DNA of 64,000 nucleotides. It comes from Altericroceibacterium indicum. GTDB lineage: Bacteria > Pseudomonadota > Alphaproteobacteria > Sphingomonadales > Sphingomonadaceae. The notes beneath the pieces were generated by a model that had not been told where the DNA came from, searched no databases, and saw only the letters and a list, made by a program, of their open reading frames with translations. Location: assembly GCF_009828105.1 (NCBI RefSeq), contig NZ_WTYQ01000002.1, positions 248,001 to 312,000 on the forward strand, given 5' to 3'. Numbering within the stretch: the first letter of the stretch is position 1; each line of letters begins with the position of its first letter. This document shows positions 27,766 through 35,286 of the stretch, piece after piece. Made by a program: the position numbers and the translations under genes.

Positions 27766-29322
27766 ATGTCGCTCACCGTGTGGTATTATGATGAGATGTC
27801 TGAAAACCTAGCTGGCGAGGTTGCGCTCGTTGTCGATACGAATCTTTTCCTTGAATGCAGGGCGCTCAACGATCTCCCATGGCATGAACTCGGCTGCGCC
27901 ACCGTCAAGCTGATAGTTTCGCGACCAGTCCAGCAGGAACTCGACGCACACAAGAAGAACGAGCGCGGACGAACCTTCAAGAAGGCGCTTGCCGCGACCA
28001 AACTGCTTCGCGACCTCGTCACGAGTGGGCAGCCTGCACTTGTCATTCGCGAAGCGCATCCGCGCGTTACACTCACGATCATGCCCGCATCACGGATTCA
28101 ACCGGAGCTGAACGAGGCCCTCGACCCCTTGGTCAACGACGATGCGATCATTCTTCGAATGTTACAGTACCAACACGATAATGATGCAACCGATGTTCGC
28201 CTGATAACGCACGATACGGGTCCTATGGCGACGGCGGTCAGTTTGGGAATCTCATTCATCCCCATTCCCGATTCATGGTTGATGCGCGAGCAGGACGATG
28301 CCGCGACTAGAGAAGCCAACAAACTCAAGGGGGAATTGCAGCGCTTAAGGGCACAGGAACCGCAACTCGACATCAAAGTACTCGACGAGGATGGCAAAGA
28401 GATTTCTCGCCTCAATGCCGAAGTCGCCAGTTATGAGCCACTAACGTTCGACGATGTTCGCACGTTGATGGAGGACATTCAGCAACGCTTCCCTATGGAA
28501 ACTGAATACGGGACGGCGGACACTACACCTCAGCCAACCGGTCAGCATCTGCCTTCACGTCTGCGAGGGTTACGTGCCATTACCGTAACCGAATTCACGC
28601 CTGCTTCCGAAAGTGATATCCGCAAATACCAGCAAGAAACATACCCTCAATGGCTTTCCTCGTGCCGAGAAAAGCTTGAGGGTTTGGACCGTTATTTGAA
28701 TGCGCGCGCTGGATGGCCAGAGATCGATTTCGTGATCGCCAACACCGGAACGAGGCCTGCTACTCGATCATTGGTCAAATTTACTGCTCAAGGGAATATC
28801 GAGATATTTCCTCCCGAAGCGTCGGACGATGACGAGGACGCTACGTCAAATCGAGGAGTTGTATCCGTCTCGCTCACAAATCCACCTTCACCCCCGCGCG
28901 GCGCGTGGACTCGGAAAACCAGCCATTCTGCAAGCCGCATTGCGGAGATGTTGGGAGAACGCTTTGCAGACCCAATCGCGGCTACAATGCGCCATTCTGC
29001 TGTGGATTTGGATTATTTACGACCGCCCAAACCGCGTGATCCCGACGGCTTTTACTGGAAGGGCGGGAGGCCTTCGTTTGCGAAAAACGTGGTCGAACTT
29101 ACCTGTGAGAATTGGCGGCACAGCATCGGCGACGAGCATTTTCAATTTCTTGTTACCCCGTCAAATTCGGGGAACGTCTCAGGCGCGATCCAGTGCGAGA
29201 TTCATGCGGAGAATCTTTCCGATCCCGCCCTTCTCATCTTGCCTGTAAGGATCGAGCTCACCTCAAAATCGACACTTGCTTATGCCAAGAGCTTGATTGC
29301 GCGCCTTTCGGTAAACCAATGA
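27766..29322 (+). CDS. PIN-domain protein with large uncharacterised C-terminal region
   Basis: 518 residues. The N-terminal PIN nuclease fold (about residues 18-170) keeps all four acidic positions: D24 in LVVDTNLF, E58 in VQQELD, D126 in NDDAIIL and D150 in LITHDTGP. PIN domains are Mg-dependent RNases or structure-specific nucleases. A predicted coiled stretch (REANKLKGELQRLRAQEPQ) joins it to about 300 residues I do not recognise, with an acidic loop (SDDDEDATS) and a C-terminal beta-rich segment. The start at 27766 is used; ATG at 27796 would place the PIN strand nearer the terminus. It is not a small VapC-type toxin and has no antitoxin gene beside it. It converges on ietS, 72 bases apart. 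A defence or element-maintenance RNase is a guess from context. Confidence 0.8.
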   Translation: MSLTVWYYDEMSENLAGEVALVVDTNLFLECRALNDLPWHELGCATVKLIVSRPVQQELDAHKKNERGRTFKKALAATKLLRDLVTSGQPALVIREAHPRVTLTIMPASRIQPELNEALDPLVNDDAIILRMLQYQHDNDATDVRLITHDTGPMATAVSLGISFIPIPDSWLMREQDDAATREANKLKGELQRLRAQEPQLDIKVLDEDGKEISRLNAEVASYEPLTFDDVRTLMEDIQQRFPMETEYGTADTTPQPTGQHLPSRLRGLRAITVTEFTPASESDIRKYQQETYPQWLSSCREKLEGLDRYLNARAGWPEIDFVIANTGTRPATRSLVKFTAQGNIEIFPPEASDDDEDATSNRGVVSVSLTNPPSPPRGAWTRKTSHSASRIAEMLGERFADPIAATMRHSAVDLDYLRPPKPRDPDGFYWKGGRPSFAKNVVELTCENWRHSIGDEHFQFLVTPSNSGNVSGAIQCEIHAENLSDPALLILPVRIELTSKSTLAYAKSLIARLSVNQ

Positions 29323-29394
29323 TTATTGGCAGCTACAATCCGGCACGTGATATTCAGTCGTGGAGGAATTGTCGCGTCACCCAACATAGGCTAA

Positions 29395-32007
29395 CTAACT
29401 CCTAATTTGCACTCCTATCAATTGGCGCAGACGCTCGCGGATTTCCTCGTAAACTGGTACCGCGACATCTTCCCCGACCTCCACTGTGACCGCCAGCCCG
29501 TAGGGAATAGAGTCGTCAAGTTCGCCTGCTGCGGCCTTGCAGGCTACATTTAGTACTAGTTCGCCATCATCGACAAATGCCTTAGCCTCGTCACCTTCCC
29601 ACCTCCGATGATAAACGGTGCCTCTTCCGAAGGCGTTGTGCGAAGGCTGTTGCTTCGAATTGCTGACGCCCAACGAAAGCCCTTTGTCACTTCCCGGCTC
29701 GACCTCGAACTTCGCCATTCGGTACATTCGATGGTCGGTATTCAACGGGGTAAACCACCCGACCGTGGCGATAACGGCTCTGAACCCAGCCATATTTTCG
29801 AGTTGGGGAGGCAGCGGAATGCGGAATTCATCGGTTTCCTTCGCGTGAATGGTGTTCCATCCAATCATGGTTGCGCGACGCTCAGTGCAGTCGATTACCT
29901 TCCCGATATCGACCATCCCGAATCCCAAGAATCTAGTGGCGTCCTCCCTCTGGTGTTCCCAGTAAGTGTTCCCGATTTCTTTCGAAATTTCCGCGACTTT
30001 TGTCGCCAAGCCATCATCCCATTTTGCCGCATGAACTAGCAATGTTTTGGCGAGTACGGCATGGAAAGCGTCATTCACGCTTGGATGAGGCGGTTCTGTC
30101 GGAATTTCATCCAGTGCTTCAAGAACCTTTAGTGCGCTGTGTGTCGCCAATGCGGTCGCTACACTTGTACCGCTAAAGTTGAGCTTTCTTGTCAATTCGC
30201 CACCCGGACCGGGCGCAGCAGCGCCGATACCAAAAAAGCGCCCTGGTTGCGCGACCGGATACACTGACATCGGCGCCAGATTACTTGTCGTTCGGACGTG
30301 CTCTCGACCGCCGGGGAGCAAGATTTCCGGTTTTACGCCTCGTAAATAGCCGAGTCCGAGCGCGGAGCTTGGGTTAGGCAGGCACTCTGTCTCATAGGGA
30401 TCGAGAGCCATCGGCCCTGACCCGTTTGGATCGATAGTGTCTGCGTGGCACGCGCCAACGGTTAGTGCGTTCATGCCCTCGGAAGGTGATAACAGACGGC
30501 GGGTTGCGCGTTGCCGAAGGATTGCTCGCAGCAAGATTATTTCGCGCTCTTCGGCTGTGGCAGCTTCAAAGTCGCCCCACGCGGCGACGTCATCCAATGG
30601 TATGGGATCTGGGATATTGCCAGCGCTGACGAGAACCAAAACGCCGTACTTCCATGAGAGGTAGTCAATCAGTCGTGCCCAAGGGCTCAAGATACCCGAA
30701 AAGCGCCGGTTCAGATCACCGAGCGATAGATTGACCACTTTGACGTTGGGTGCGGTTGGCTCAGCATCACCTTCGCCGGCAAACATCCTGAGGAAGCTCC
30801 GCCAAACAAGATCAATCGCCAGCTTGTCTGGCGGCATAAGCTCGCGCCGTTGGCCATCTAATCCCACTTGCTGTGGAAACATAACTGGGCGAACGTATAG
30901 TTGGCTGCGAATGGGCGTACTCGGCGTCGGTGCATTCAGGTCTCCATGCACGATCAGCGAGGCCATGCTTGTGCCGTGAATTTGCTCACTTGCCTGTCCG
31001 TATTCGGCAGCAAAATCATCGGGGTCATCAAGCGAAAGGCGATCTGCCAATTTTGTATGCTGCGCCATTGGAAGCCCATCGAGCAAAGCTGCTCGGGCTG
31101 CCTGAGCTGGGTCGGGCGCATCCTCTGCATCGGCATCTTCGGCTTCAGCAAAATCCAGTTCTTGCGGATCGGTCACAAGCGATTGCGGCCGCAACACCAT
31201 CACTTCGTCGAATGCTGCTAGTCCGAGGTCTGGATTGTCTAGGATTTGTCGGACGTATTCAGGTCGAACTTGCAAAAGTGCTGCATCATACCGAATTTCT
31301 GTGATGGTCGCCTGATCGAGAATCTCACCCCCAGCCTCAGCAAGCATTTCTTGGAATTTCTGGTGCGCGGTTTCTCGAAGTGGCGAACTTGTCCGATACC
31401 AAAATTCTACTTCAAGCGGGATCGGTTCATCCGGGGCTTCCTCCAGATGCCTAATCCAGTCGGCTTTGGCTTCTTCGGTAATTCGATCTTGAGGCCCCCA
31501 TGGCCGGATATCTGCCAAGTGGTCGAACACCTTCTTCCACTCCGTCCGTCCGTATCCGAGCTCCTCACCTGCTTGGTATCGCTTCCACAAGCTTACAAGC
31601 TCGCGCAAAGCGGTTGCGTCTGGCATGGTAAAGTAGATGCGGCGACGAATTGCCTTGTCAGGTTTGTCCTCGACAACGAAATCCTCATCTGGAGCGACCT
31701 CGTCTTGATCTTCGCCCAAAAATTCCAAGCCCGGCACGTTGCGCCGCGCACGGTCAAAATCGACCACTTCACTTGCAATTTCGAAGACTAGGGCTCGTTC
31801 GGGCACAATTGCCGCAGGATCGTTTCTGAGCTCCGCTAGCTGCTGAGGGTCAGGGAGAACCTCAGACAGCCTTTCGAATTTTGGTCCAAGTCTCTGACCT
31901 TGGCGTTCCGCTCCGGCTGGACGTACCTTTTCGACTATAACGGCAGCCCTGCCTTTGGGAGATTGCCTGGTGGGTTTCGGTAAACTGAGAAGAGGACGCT
32001 CTGCCAT
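29395..32007 (-). CDS. ietS: IetS-like S8 subtilisin-family serine protease
   Basis: 870 residues with a 300-residue N-terminal extension before a subtilase domain. Catalytic residues by eye: Asp310 in LLDGLPM, His344 in IHGTSMASL, oxyanion Asn464 in LVSAGN and Ser615 in FSGTSVATA. There is no signal peptide, so it is cytoplasmic. It follows an AAA+ ATPase gene with only 3 bases between them. This pair matches IetAS, first described on the Agrobacterium plasmid pTi-SAKURA as an incompatibility/toxin-antitoxin system in which the protease is toxic and the ATPase protective, and later listed among candidate antiphage systems. Presumably the ATPase restrains or feeds the protease until infection or loss of the element. 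The target is unknown. Confidence 0.88.
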   Translation of the reverse strand: MAERPLLSLPKPTRQSPKGRAAVIVEKVRPAGAERQGQRLGPKFERLSEVLPDPQQLAELRNDPAAIVPERALVFEIASEVVDFDRARRNVPGLEFLGEDQDEVAPDEDFVVEDKPDKAIRRRIYFTMPDATALRELVSLWKRYQAGEELGYGRTEWKKVFDHLADIRPWGPQDRITEEAKADWIRHLEEAPDEPIPLEVEFWYRTSSPLRETAHQKFQEMLAEAGGEILDQATITEIRYDAALLQVRPEYVRQILDNPDLGLAAFDEVMVLRPQSLVTDPQELDFAEAEDADAEDAPDPAQAARAALLDGLPMAQHTKLADRLSLDDPDDFAAEYGQASEQIHGTSMASLIVHGDLNAPTPSTPIRSQLYVRPVMFPQQVGLDGQRRELMPPDKLAIDLVWRSFLRMFAGEGDAEPTAPNVKVVNLSLGDLNRRFSGILSPWARLIDYLSWKYGVLVLVSAGNIPDPIPLDDVAAWGDFEAATAEEREIILLRAILRQRATRRLLSPSEGMNALTVGACHADTIDPNGSGPMALDPYETECLPNPSSALGLGYLRGVKPEILLPGGREHVRTTSNLAPMSVYPVAQPGRFFGIGAAAPGPGGELTRKLNFSGTSVATALATHSALKVLEALDEIPTEPPHPSVNDAFHAVLAKTLLVHAAKWDDGLATKVAEISKEIGNTYWEHQREDATRFLGFGMVDIGKVIDCTERRATMIGWNTIHAKETDEFRIPLPPQLENMAGFRAVIATVGWFTPLNTDHRMYRMAKFEVEPGSDKGLSLGVSNSKQQPSHNAFGRGTVYHRRWEGDEAKAFVDDGELVLNVACKAAAGELDDSIPYGLAVTVEVGEDVAVPVYEEIRERLRQLIGVQIRS

Positions 32008-32010
32008 TCA

Positions 32011-33009
32011 TTATTCCGCCGCTTTTGAAGTTTGGTTTCTTGGTTGCGCGCGGTCCTCCCATGCTTGAAGCTCTTCACTCAGGATCGACTTGAGCGGCTT
32101 TTCACGCATCGAAAGAACCTCTCTACGTCGGATATCCAAGATGAATTCTTCGGCCTCTGCATAGCTCACTGAACCCAGCCGTTTGACGACGTTTGCAGGT
32201 GAAATTCCTGGCGAACCGTCAAACTGTCGGAAGTGCTTTTCCAGATAGGTTTGAAGCTCGTTTGCAGTTGGGGCGGGCAGGTTCAGCCGAAGCTGAAATC
32301 TGCGCCATACTGCGCGGTCGAGAAGCTCTGCATGGTTCGAAGCCGCGATGATTACTGCATAGCTTGGCAATTCATCGACGTGCATTAAAAGGGAGGATAC
32401 TACGCGCTTAATCTCACCAGTTTCATGTTGGTCGCCGCGTTCTTTGCCTACAGCATCAAACTCATCAAAAAATACGACACAGGGTGTTGTGCGGATGAAA
32501 TCGAATACCCTTTTTAGGCGCTGCGCTGTTTCGCCAAGATAGCTCCCAATGAGGGCTTCGTAGCGAATAATAAAGAAGGGTACTGCGAGAGATTCTGCGA
32601 TAGCCTCTGCTAATGAGGTCTTTCCGTTGCCCGGGGGGCCGACCAGCATGACTCGATGGCGGGGGTCTAGTCCATGCGCTCGAAGTAGGCTCGCGCGCTG
32701 TTGTTCTTCGATAAGCTGATCGACGTTTTGCCGAGTCTGTTCGTTCAAAACGATGTCATCGAGACGATGCTTTGGTGTGAGTTCTGCAAGCGCTTCTCGA
32801 ACTCGGTTTTGGTTTTCATAGCCGGACGGGGGGAGTGTTCGGCTTCCGTTGCCGTTCGTTTGGAGGGCACGAGTAAGCCGTTCGGCGAGCACGTTGTGCT
32901 GTTTGCCTTTCTCCTCGGCAATAATGGTCTCAACAGCAGAACGAACTGCCGTTCTATCGCCACCAACACTCGCTTTGACTAGAGAGATAAGAAGATCGCT
33001 CCGGGCCAT
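32011..33009 (-). CDS. ietA: IetA-like AAA+ ATPase, partner of the S8 protease
   Basis: 332-residue AAA+ ATPase. Walker A is GPPGNGKT at residues 124-131, Walker B VVFFDEFDAVG with D182/E183, and sensor 1 VIIAASNHAELLDRAVWRRF with the arginine finger pair. The N-terminal 80 residues are helical and polar. Such ATPases act as the antitoxin or regulator of the adjacent IetS protease in the pTi-SAKURA system. The stop of the upstream RHH gene lies 2 bases before its ATG, and it ends 3 bases before ietS, so all three are one operon. The catalytic motifs are intact. Confidence 0.88.
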   Translation of the reverse strand: MARSDLLISLVKASVGGDRTAVRSAVETIIAEEKGKQHNVLAERLTRALQTNGNGSRTLPPSGYENQNRVREALAELTPKHRLDDIVLNEQTRQNVDQLIEEQQRASLLRAHGLDPRHRVMLVGPPGNGKTSLAEAIAESLAVPFFIIRYEALIGSYLGETAQRLKRVFDFIRTTPCVVFFDEFDAVGKERGDQHETGEIKRVVSSLLMHVDELPSYAVIIAASNHAELLDRAVWRRFQLRLNLPAPTANELQTYLEKHFRQFDGSPGISPANVVKRLGSVSYAEAEEFILDIRRREVLSMREKPLKSILSEELQAWEDRAQPRNQTSKAAE

Positions 33010-33011
33010 TA

Positions 33012-33197
33012 TTAAACATTTCCATTTCTATTACCGTTGAGCTTTTCCAAAATAGCCTCAACAATCCAATGATTTCGTGAAGTTGGCAATTCACCATCAA
33101 GCAAATCTCCGTCCACGCGATCCAGGATATCTTCAGGAATCCTAACGGTGATCGGCACTCGCTTTCGGTTGCCTATGTTCTCAGTCACATCAATCAT
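33012..33197 (-). CDS. Ribbon-helix-helix (CopG/Arc-like) protein, first gene of the ietAS operon
   Basis: 61 residues from ATG 33197 (an alternative ATG at 33209 and a longer frame to 33230 exist). The pattern RVPITVRIPEDILDRVD is an RHH strand and first helix, followed by TSRNHWIVEAILEKL as the second helix. RHH proteins bind palindromic operators as dimers and often autoregulate toxin-antitoxin operons. It precedes ietA by 2 bases, so an autoregulatory role for the ietAS operon is likely but inferred. An RHH gene is not part of the two-gene description of IetAS that I know of. Confidence 0.75.
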   Translation of the reverse strand: MIDVTENIGNRKRVPITVRIPEDILDRVDGDLLDGELPTSRNHWIVEAILEKLNGNRNGNV

Positions 33198-33481
33198 CCT
33201 ACATGCCATCACGATGACATCATAATGCAATCAATGAGAGACGGTCTAGTCCTCGTGGAAATTATTCCCCTGATATTGCCTCGTTTACCCTTGTCGCAAT
33301 CCCTGAGGTTCAGCCGCGAACGTGGCTGAGGCCGACGGCCCGTCAACGGCCTACCCGATCCATTCGCCTGCATTGCATTCCGGCTCCCGTGTTGTCCGTT
33401 CTGCCTGACGGCTGACGAGCCGTCTCATACCCCCAGCCTGGTCCCTTCGCGTCCTCAGGAACAGCGAAAGGAGATCGGGAC
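33198..33481. other. Divergent intergenic region between the ietAS operon and ardC
   Basis: 284 bases containing, on the minus strand, the promoter region for the RHH-ietA-ietS operon, and on the plus strand the structured ardC leader annotated at 33341-33420. No additional gene is seen. Confidence 0.5.
33341..33420 (+). promoter_or_regulatory. ardC leader with blocks repeated upstream of the next gene
   Basis: Block A (33341-33367, CGTCAACGGCCTACCCGATC followed by CATTCGC) and block B (33383-33400, GCTCCCGTGTTGTCCGTT) recur in the same order at 34521-34568 before the 64-residue gene. The DNA after block B contains a short inverted repeat (GACGGCTGACGAGCCGTC). Structured repeated leaders before antirestriction genes recall the single-strand promoters of conjugative leading regions, but that function is unproven here. 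Confidence 0.5.
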
Positions 33482-34399
33482 ATGACAACTTCATCATCAC
33501 AACGCACCGACGTTTACACTGCCATCACCGACCAGATCATCGCCGCCATCGAAGCTGGTGCCGACAATCCGCAAATGCCCTGGCATTCGCAAAGCGGCCT
33601 CGTCGAACGCCCGATAAACGTATCGAGCGGCAAGGCCTATCGCGGCGTCAACACTGTCGCCCTCTGGGCTTCCGCCTACTGCGCCGAATACACGCACGGC
33701 CTCTGGGGCACCTACCGCCAGTGGCAGGATCGTGGCGCACAGGTCCGCAAGGGCGAGAAATCCTCGCTCATCATCTTCTACAAGGATATCGAGCCTGACG
33801 ATCAGGCTGAAGGATCGTCGGAAGATGGCTTCCAGCGTCGCTTTATTGCCCGCGCATCGCGTGTCTTCAATGTCGCGCAGGTCGATGGTTATGTCATCGA
33901 CGAGCCAGACACGAGCATCGATCCCGTCTCGCCTTGCGAGCGTGCCGAGCAAGTAATTGCTGCCTCGGGTGCTGTCATCCGCGAGGGCGGATCGAGCGCC
34001 TATTACAGCATCAAGGAAGATGCGATCACGATGCCCGACCGTTTCCGTTTCACGGGCACGAAGACGAGCGATGCATCCGAAGGCTGGTATTCCACGGTGC
34101 TGCATGAGCTGACCCACTGGTCAGGTGCAGATCACCGTCTGGCGCGCACCTTCGGCGAACGCTTTGGCGATGATGCCTATGCGATGGAAGAGATGGTTGC
34201 CGAATTGGGTGCTGCCTTCCTGTGTGGTGATCTCGGGATCACGATCGAGCCGCGTCCCGATCATGCCGACTATATCGGTCACTGGCTGCGCATCTTGAAG
34301 GGCGACCGCAAGGCGATCTTCACGGCGGCAAGTGCTGCGAACAAGGCTGCCGAGTACCTTCTGAGCCTGACCTCGAATGACATCAGGGAGGCGGCCTGA
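33482..34399 (+). CDS. ardC: ArdC-like antirestriction protein (ssDNA-binding domain plus zincin peptidase)
   Basis: 305 residues. The N-terminal ArdC ssDNA-binding domain (about residues 8-130) shows AIEAGADNPQMPWH, GKAYRGVNTVALW and YRQWQDRGAQVRKGEKSSLIIFYK. The C-terminal metallopeptidase domain has the zinc motif HELTHWSG with a downstream Glu in EEMVAELGAAFLCGDLGI. ArdC of the IncW plasmid pSa protects incoming DNA from type I restriction or degradation during conjugation. AAAGGAGATCGGGAC precedes the ATG, a strong ribosome site. It lies downstream of a repeated structured leader. Typically found in the leading region of conjugative elements, it is good evidence for the conjugative ancestry of this island. 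Confidence 0.93.
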   Translation: MTTSSSQRTDVYTAITDQIIAAIEAGADNPQMPWHSQSGLVERPINVSSGKAYRGVNTVALWASAYCAEYTHGLWGTYRQWQDRGAQVRKGEKSSLIIFYKDIEPDDQAEGSSEDGFQRRFIARASRVFNVAQVDGYVIDEPDTSIDPVSPCERAEQVIAASGAVIREGGSSAYYSIKEDAITMPDRFRFTGTKTSDASEGWYSTVLHELTHWSGADHRLARTFGERFGDDAYAMEEMVAELGAAFLCGDLGITIEPRPDHADYIGHWLRILKGDRKAIFTAASAANKAAEYLLSLTSNDIREAA

Positions 34400-34454
34400 G
34401 GGCCGCCTTTCAATCTCGATACCGTTTCATGGAAGGGCCGCTTGTCGGCCCTTT
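34390..34454 (+). terminator. Two tandem hairpins after ardC
   Basis: GGCGGCC (34390-34396) pairs with GGCCGCC (34401-34407) across the ardC stop codon and is followed by TTTC. A second hairpin, AAGGGCCG (34433-34440) with CGGCCCTT (34446-34453), is followed by TCTC. Both look like weak intrinsic terminators or transcript 3' ends. Confidence 0.55.
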
Positions 34455-34520
34455 CTCGTGTCTGCCCGGTTCGGCTGCGTCCGATCACATTGACGGGAAA
34501 GTTGGCAGGGCAGGACCAAC

Positions 34521-34568
34521 GTCAACGGCTTGCCCGATCCATTCGCTGACGCTCCCGTGTTGGCCGTT
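34521..34568 (+). promoter_or_regulatory. Second copy of the repeated leader, before the 64-residue gene
   Basis: GTCAACGGCTTGCCCGATCC plus ATTCGC (34521-34546) and GCTCCCGTGTTGGCCGTT (34551-34568) repeat the two blocks of the ardC leader, with two mismatches in the first and one in the second. After them, both leaders contain a CCTGGTC segment and then a purine-rich ribosome site. Shared control of the two genes is the simplest reading. Confidence 0.5.
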
Positions 34569-34661
34569 TCCCCATGCAAGCATGGGTGACGCTGCCCCTT
34601 TGAACCCTGCCGTCCTGGTCTCCCCGTCGAACGGACGAACCCGAACTTCAAGGAGGCAGAC

Positions 34662-34856
34662 ATGAACACCGACTACGTAATCATTCACAAAAACTGGAAC
34701 GGCATCGAAATCGAAATCCGCTGGAGCCGCGACTATCTCGCCTATGAGGATGGTCGAGGAATGGCGCATCTGGAGGTGGAAAGCATTTCAGCAGACACAC
34801 TGCCGAATACAGCGCTCAGACGCTTGTGTGGTGCAATCTCGCGAGCGGCTCGCTGA
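34662..34856 (+). CDS. Small uncharacterised protein following ardC
   Basis: 64 residues starting MNTDYVIIHKNWNGIEIEIRW and ending LRRLCGAISRAAR. AAGGAGG lies 5 bases before the ATG, an almost perfect Shine-Dalgarno site. The sequence suggests a short beta-hairpin followed by a helix. No family is recognised. A leader with the same sequence blocks as the ardC leader precedes it, so it is probably expressed at the same time as ArdC, perhaps on entry of single-stranded DNA. A small antirestriction or accessory protein is a guess. Confidence 0.65.
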   Translation: MNTDYVIIHKNWNGIEIEIRWSRDYLAYEDGRGMAHLEVESISADTLPNTALRRLCGAISRAAR

Positions 34857-35275
34857 AACAGGTCACATAGCTGCGTCTCGCTTTTGGCTTTCAAGCCGTC
34901 TTTCGTCAGTCGGGACATGGCTTCCTCCCTTGGCGTTTTCGCCGCCCACCACGGGCCGCGTTACGGGAGGAGTGATGGAATTCGAGGCTCTGACAGATGC
35001 ATTGCCCGCAATCGGAAGGACGCCTGGAGAAGGCTTTACGCCTTGCATCCCCACCGTCACGGGAATCGGATTAGAAGCTCCGACTTAGGTAACAACGCGG
35101 CAACCGTGGTTGGGAAAAGAGAAATCCGCTAGGGAGAAGGCCGTTCAGGCCGAACGGCTTGGGAGAGGTGAGAGCATGCCCCCCAGCACTGCTGATCAAA
35201 TTGAGCGCGTGGTGGCACCTTGCATGCCGAACAATTGCGTCTTGGAATATGTGCTGGTTTGTTGCATCCTAAATC
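34857..35275 (+). other. Non-coding stretch before the AAA ATPase gene
   Basis: 419 bases without a convincing long gene. It holds a hairpin (GCCGTTC at 35140-35146 with GAACGGC at 35152-35158) and a well-formed ribosome site (GGGAGAGGTGAGAGC) before a short reading frame annotated at 35176. The middle part looks like decayed coding DNA but I cannot identify it. Confidence 0.4.
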
Positions 35276-35286
35276 ATGGATTTTGA
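35176..35286 (+). CDS. Short open frame overlapping the AAA ATPase start (leader peptide or gene remnant)
   Basis: 36 codons, MPPSTADQIERVVAPC and onward, with a strong GGGAGAGGTGAGAG ribosome site. It ends 11 bases inside the following ATPase gene in a different frame. It could be a translated leader that couples translation to the ATPase, which has no good ribosome site of its own, or the 5' stub of a gene replaced by the ATPase/HNH pair. The N-terminus looks like that of a real protein, but the later Cys-rich part does not. Confidence 0.35.
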   Translation: MPPSTADQIERVVAPCMPNNCVLEYVLVCCILNHGF

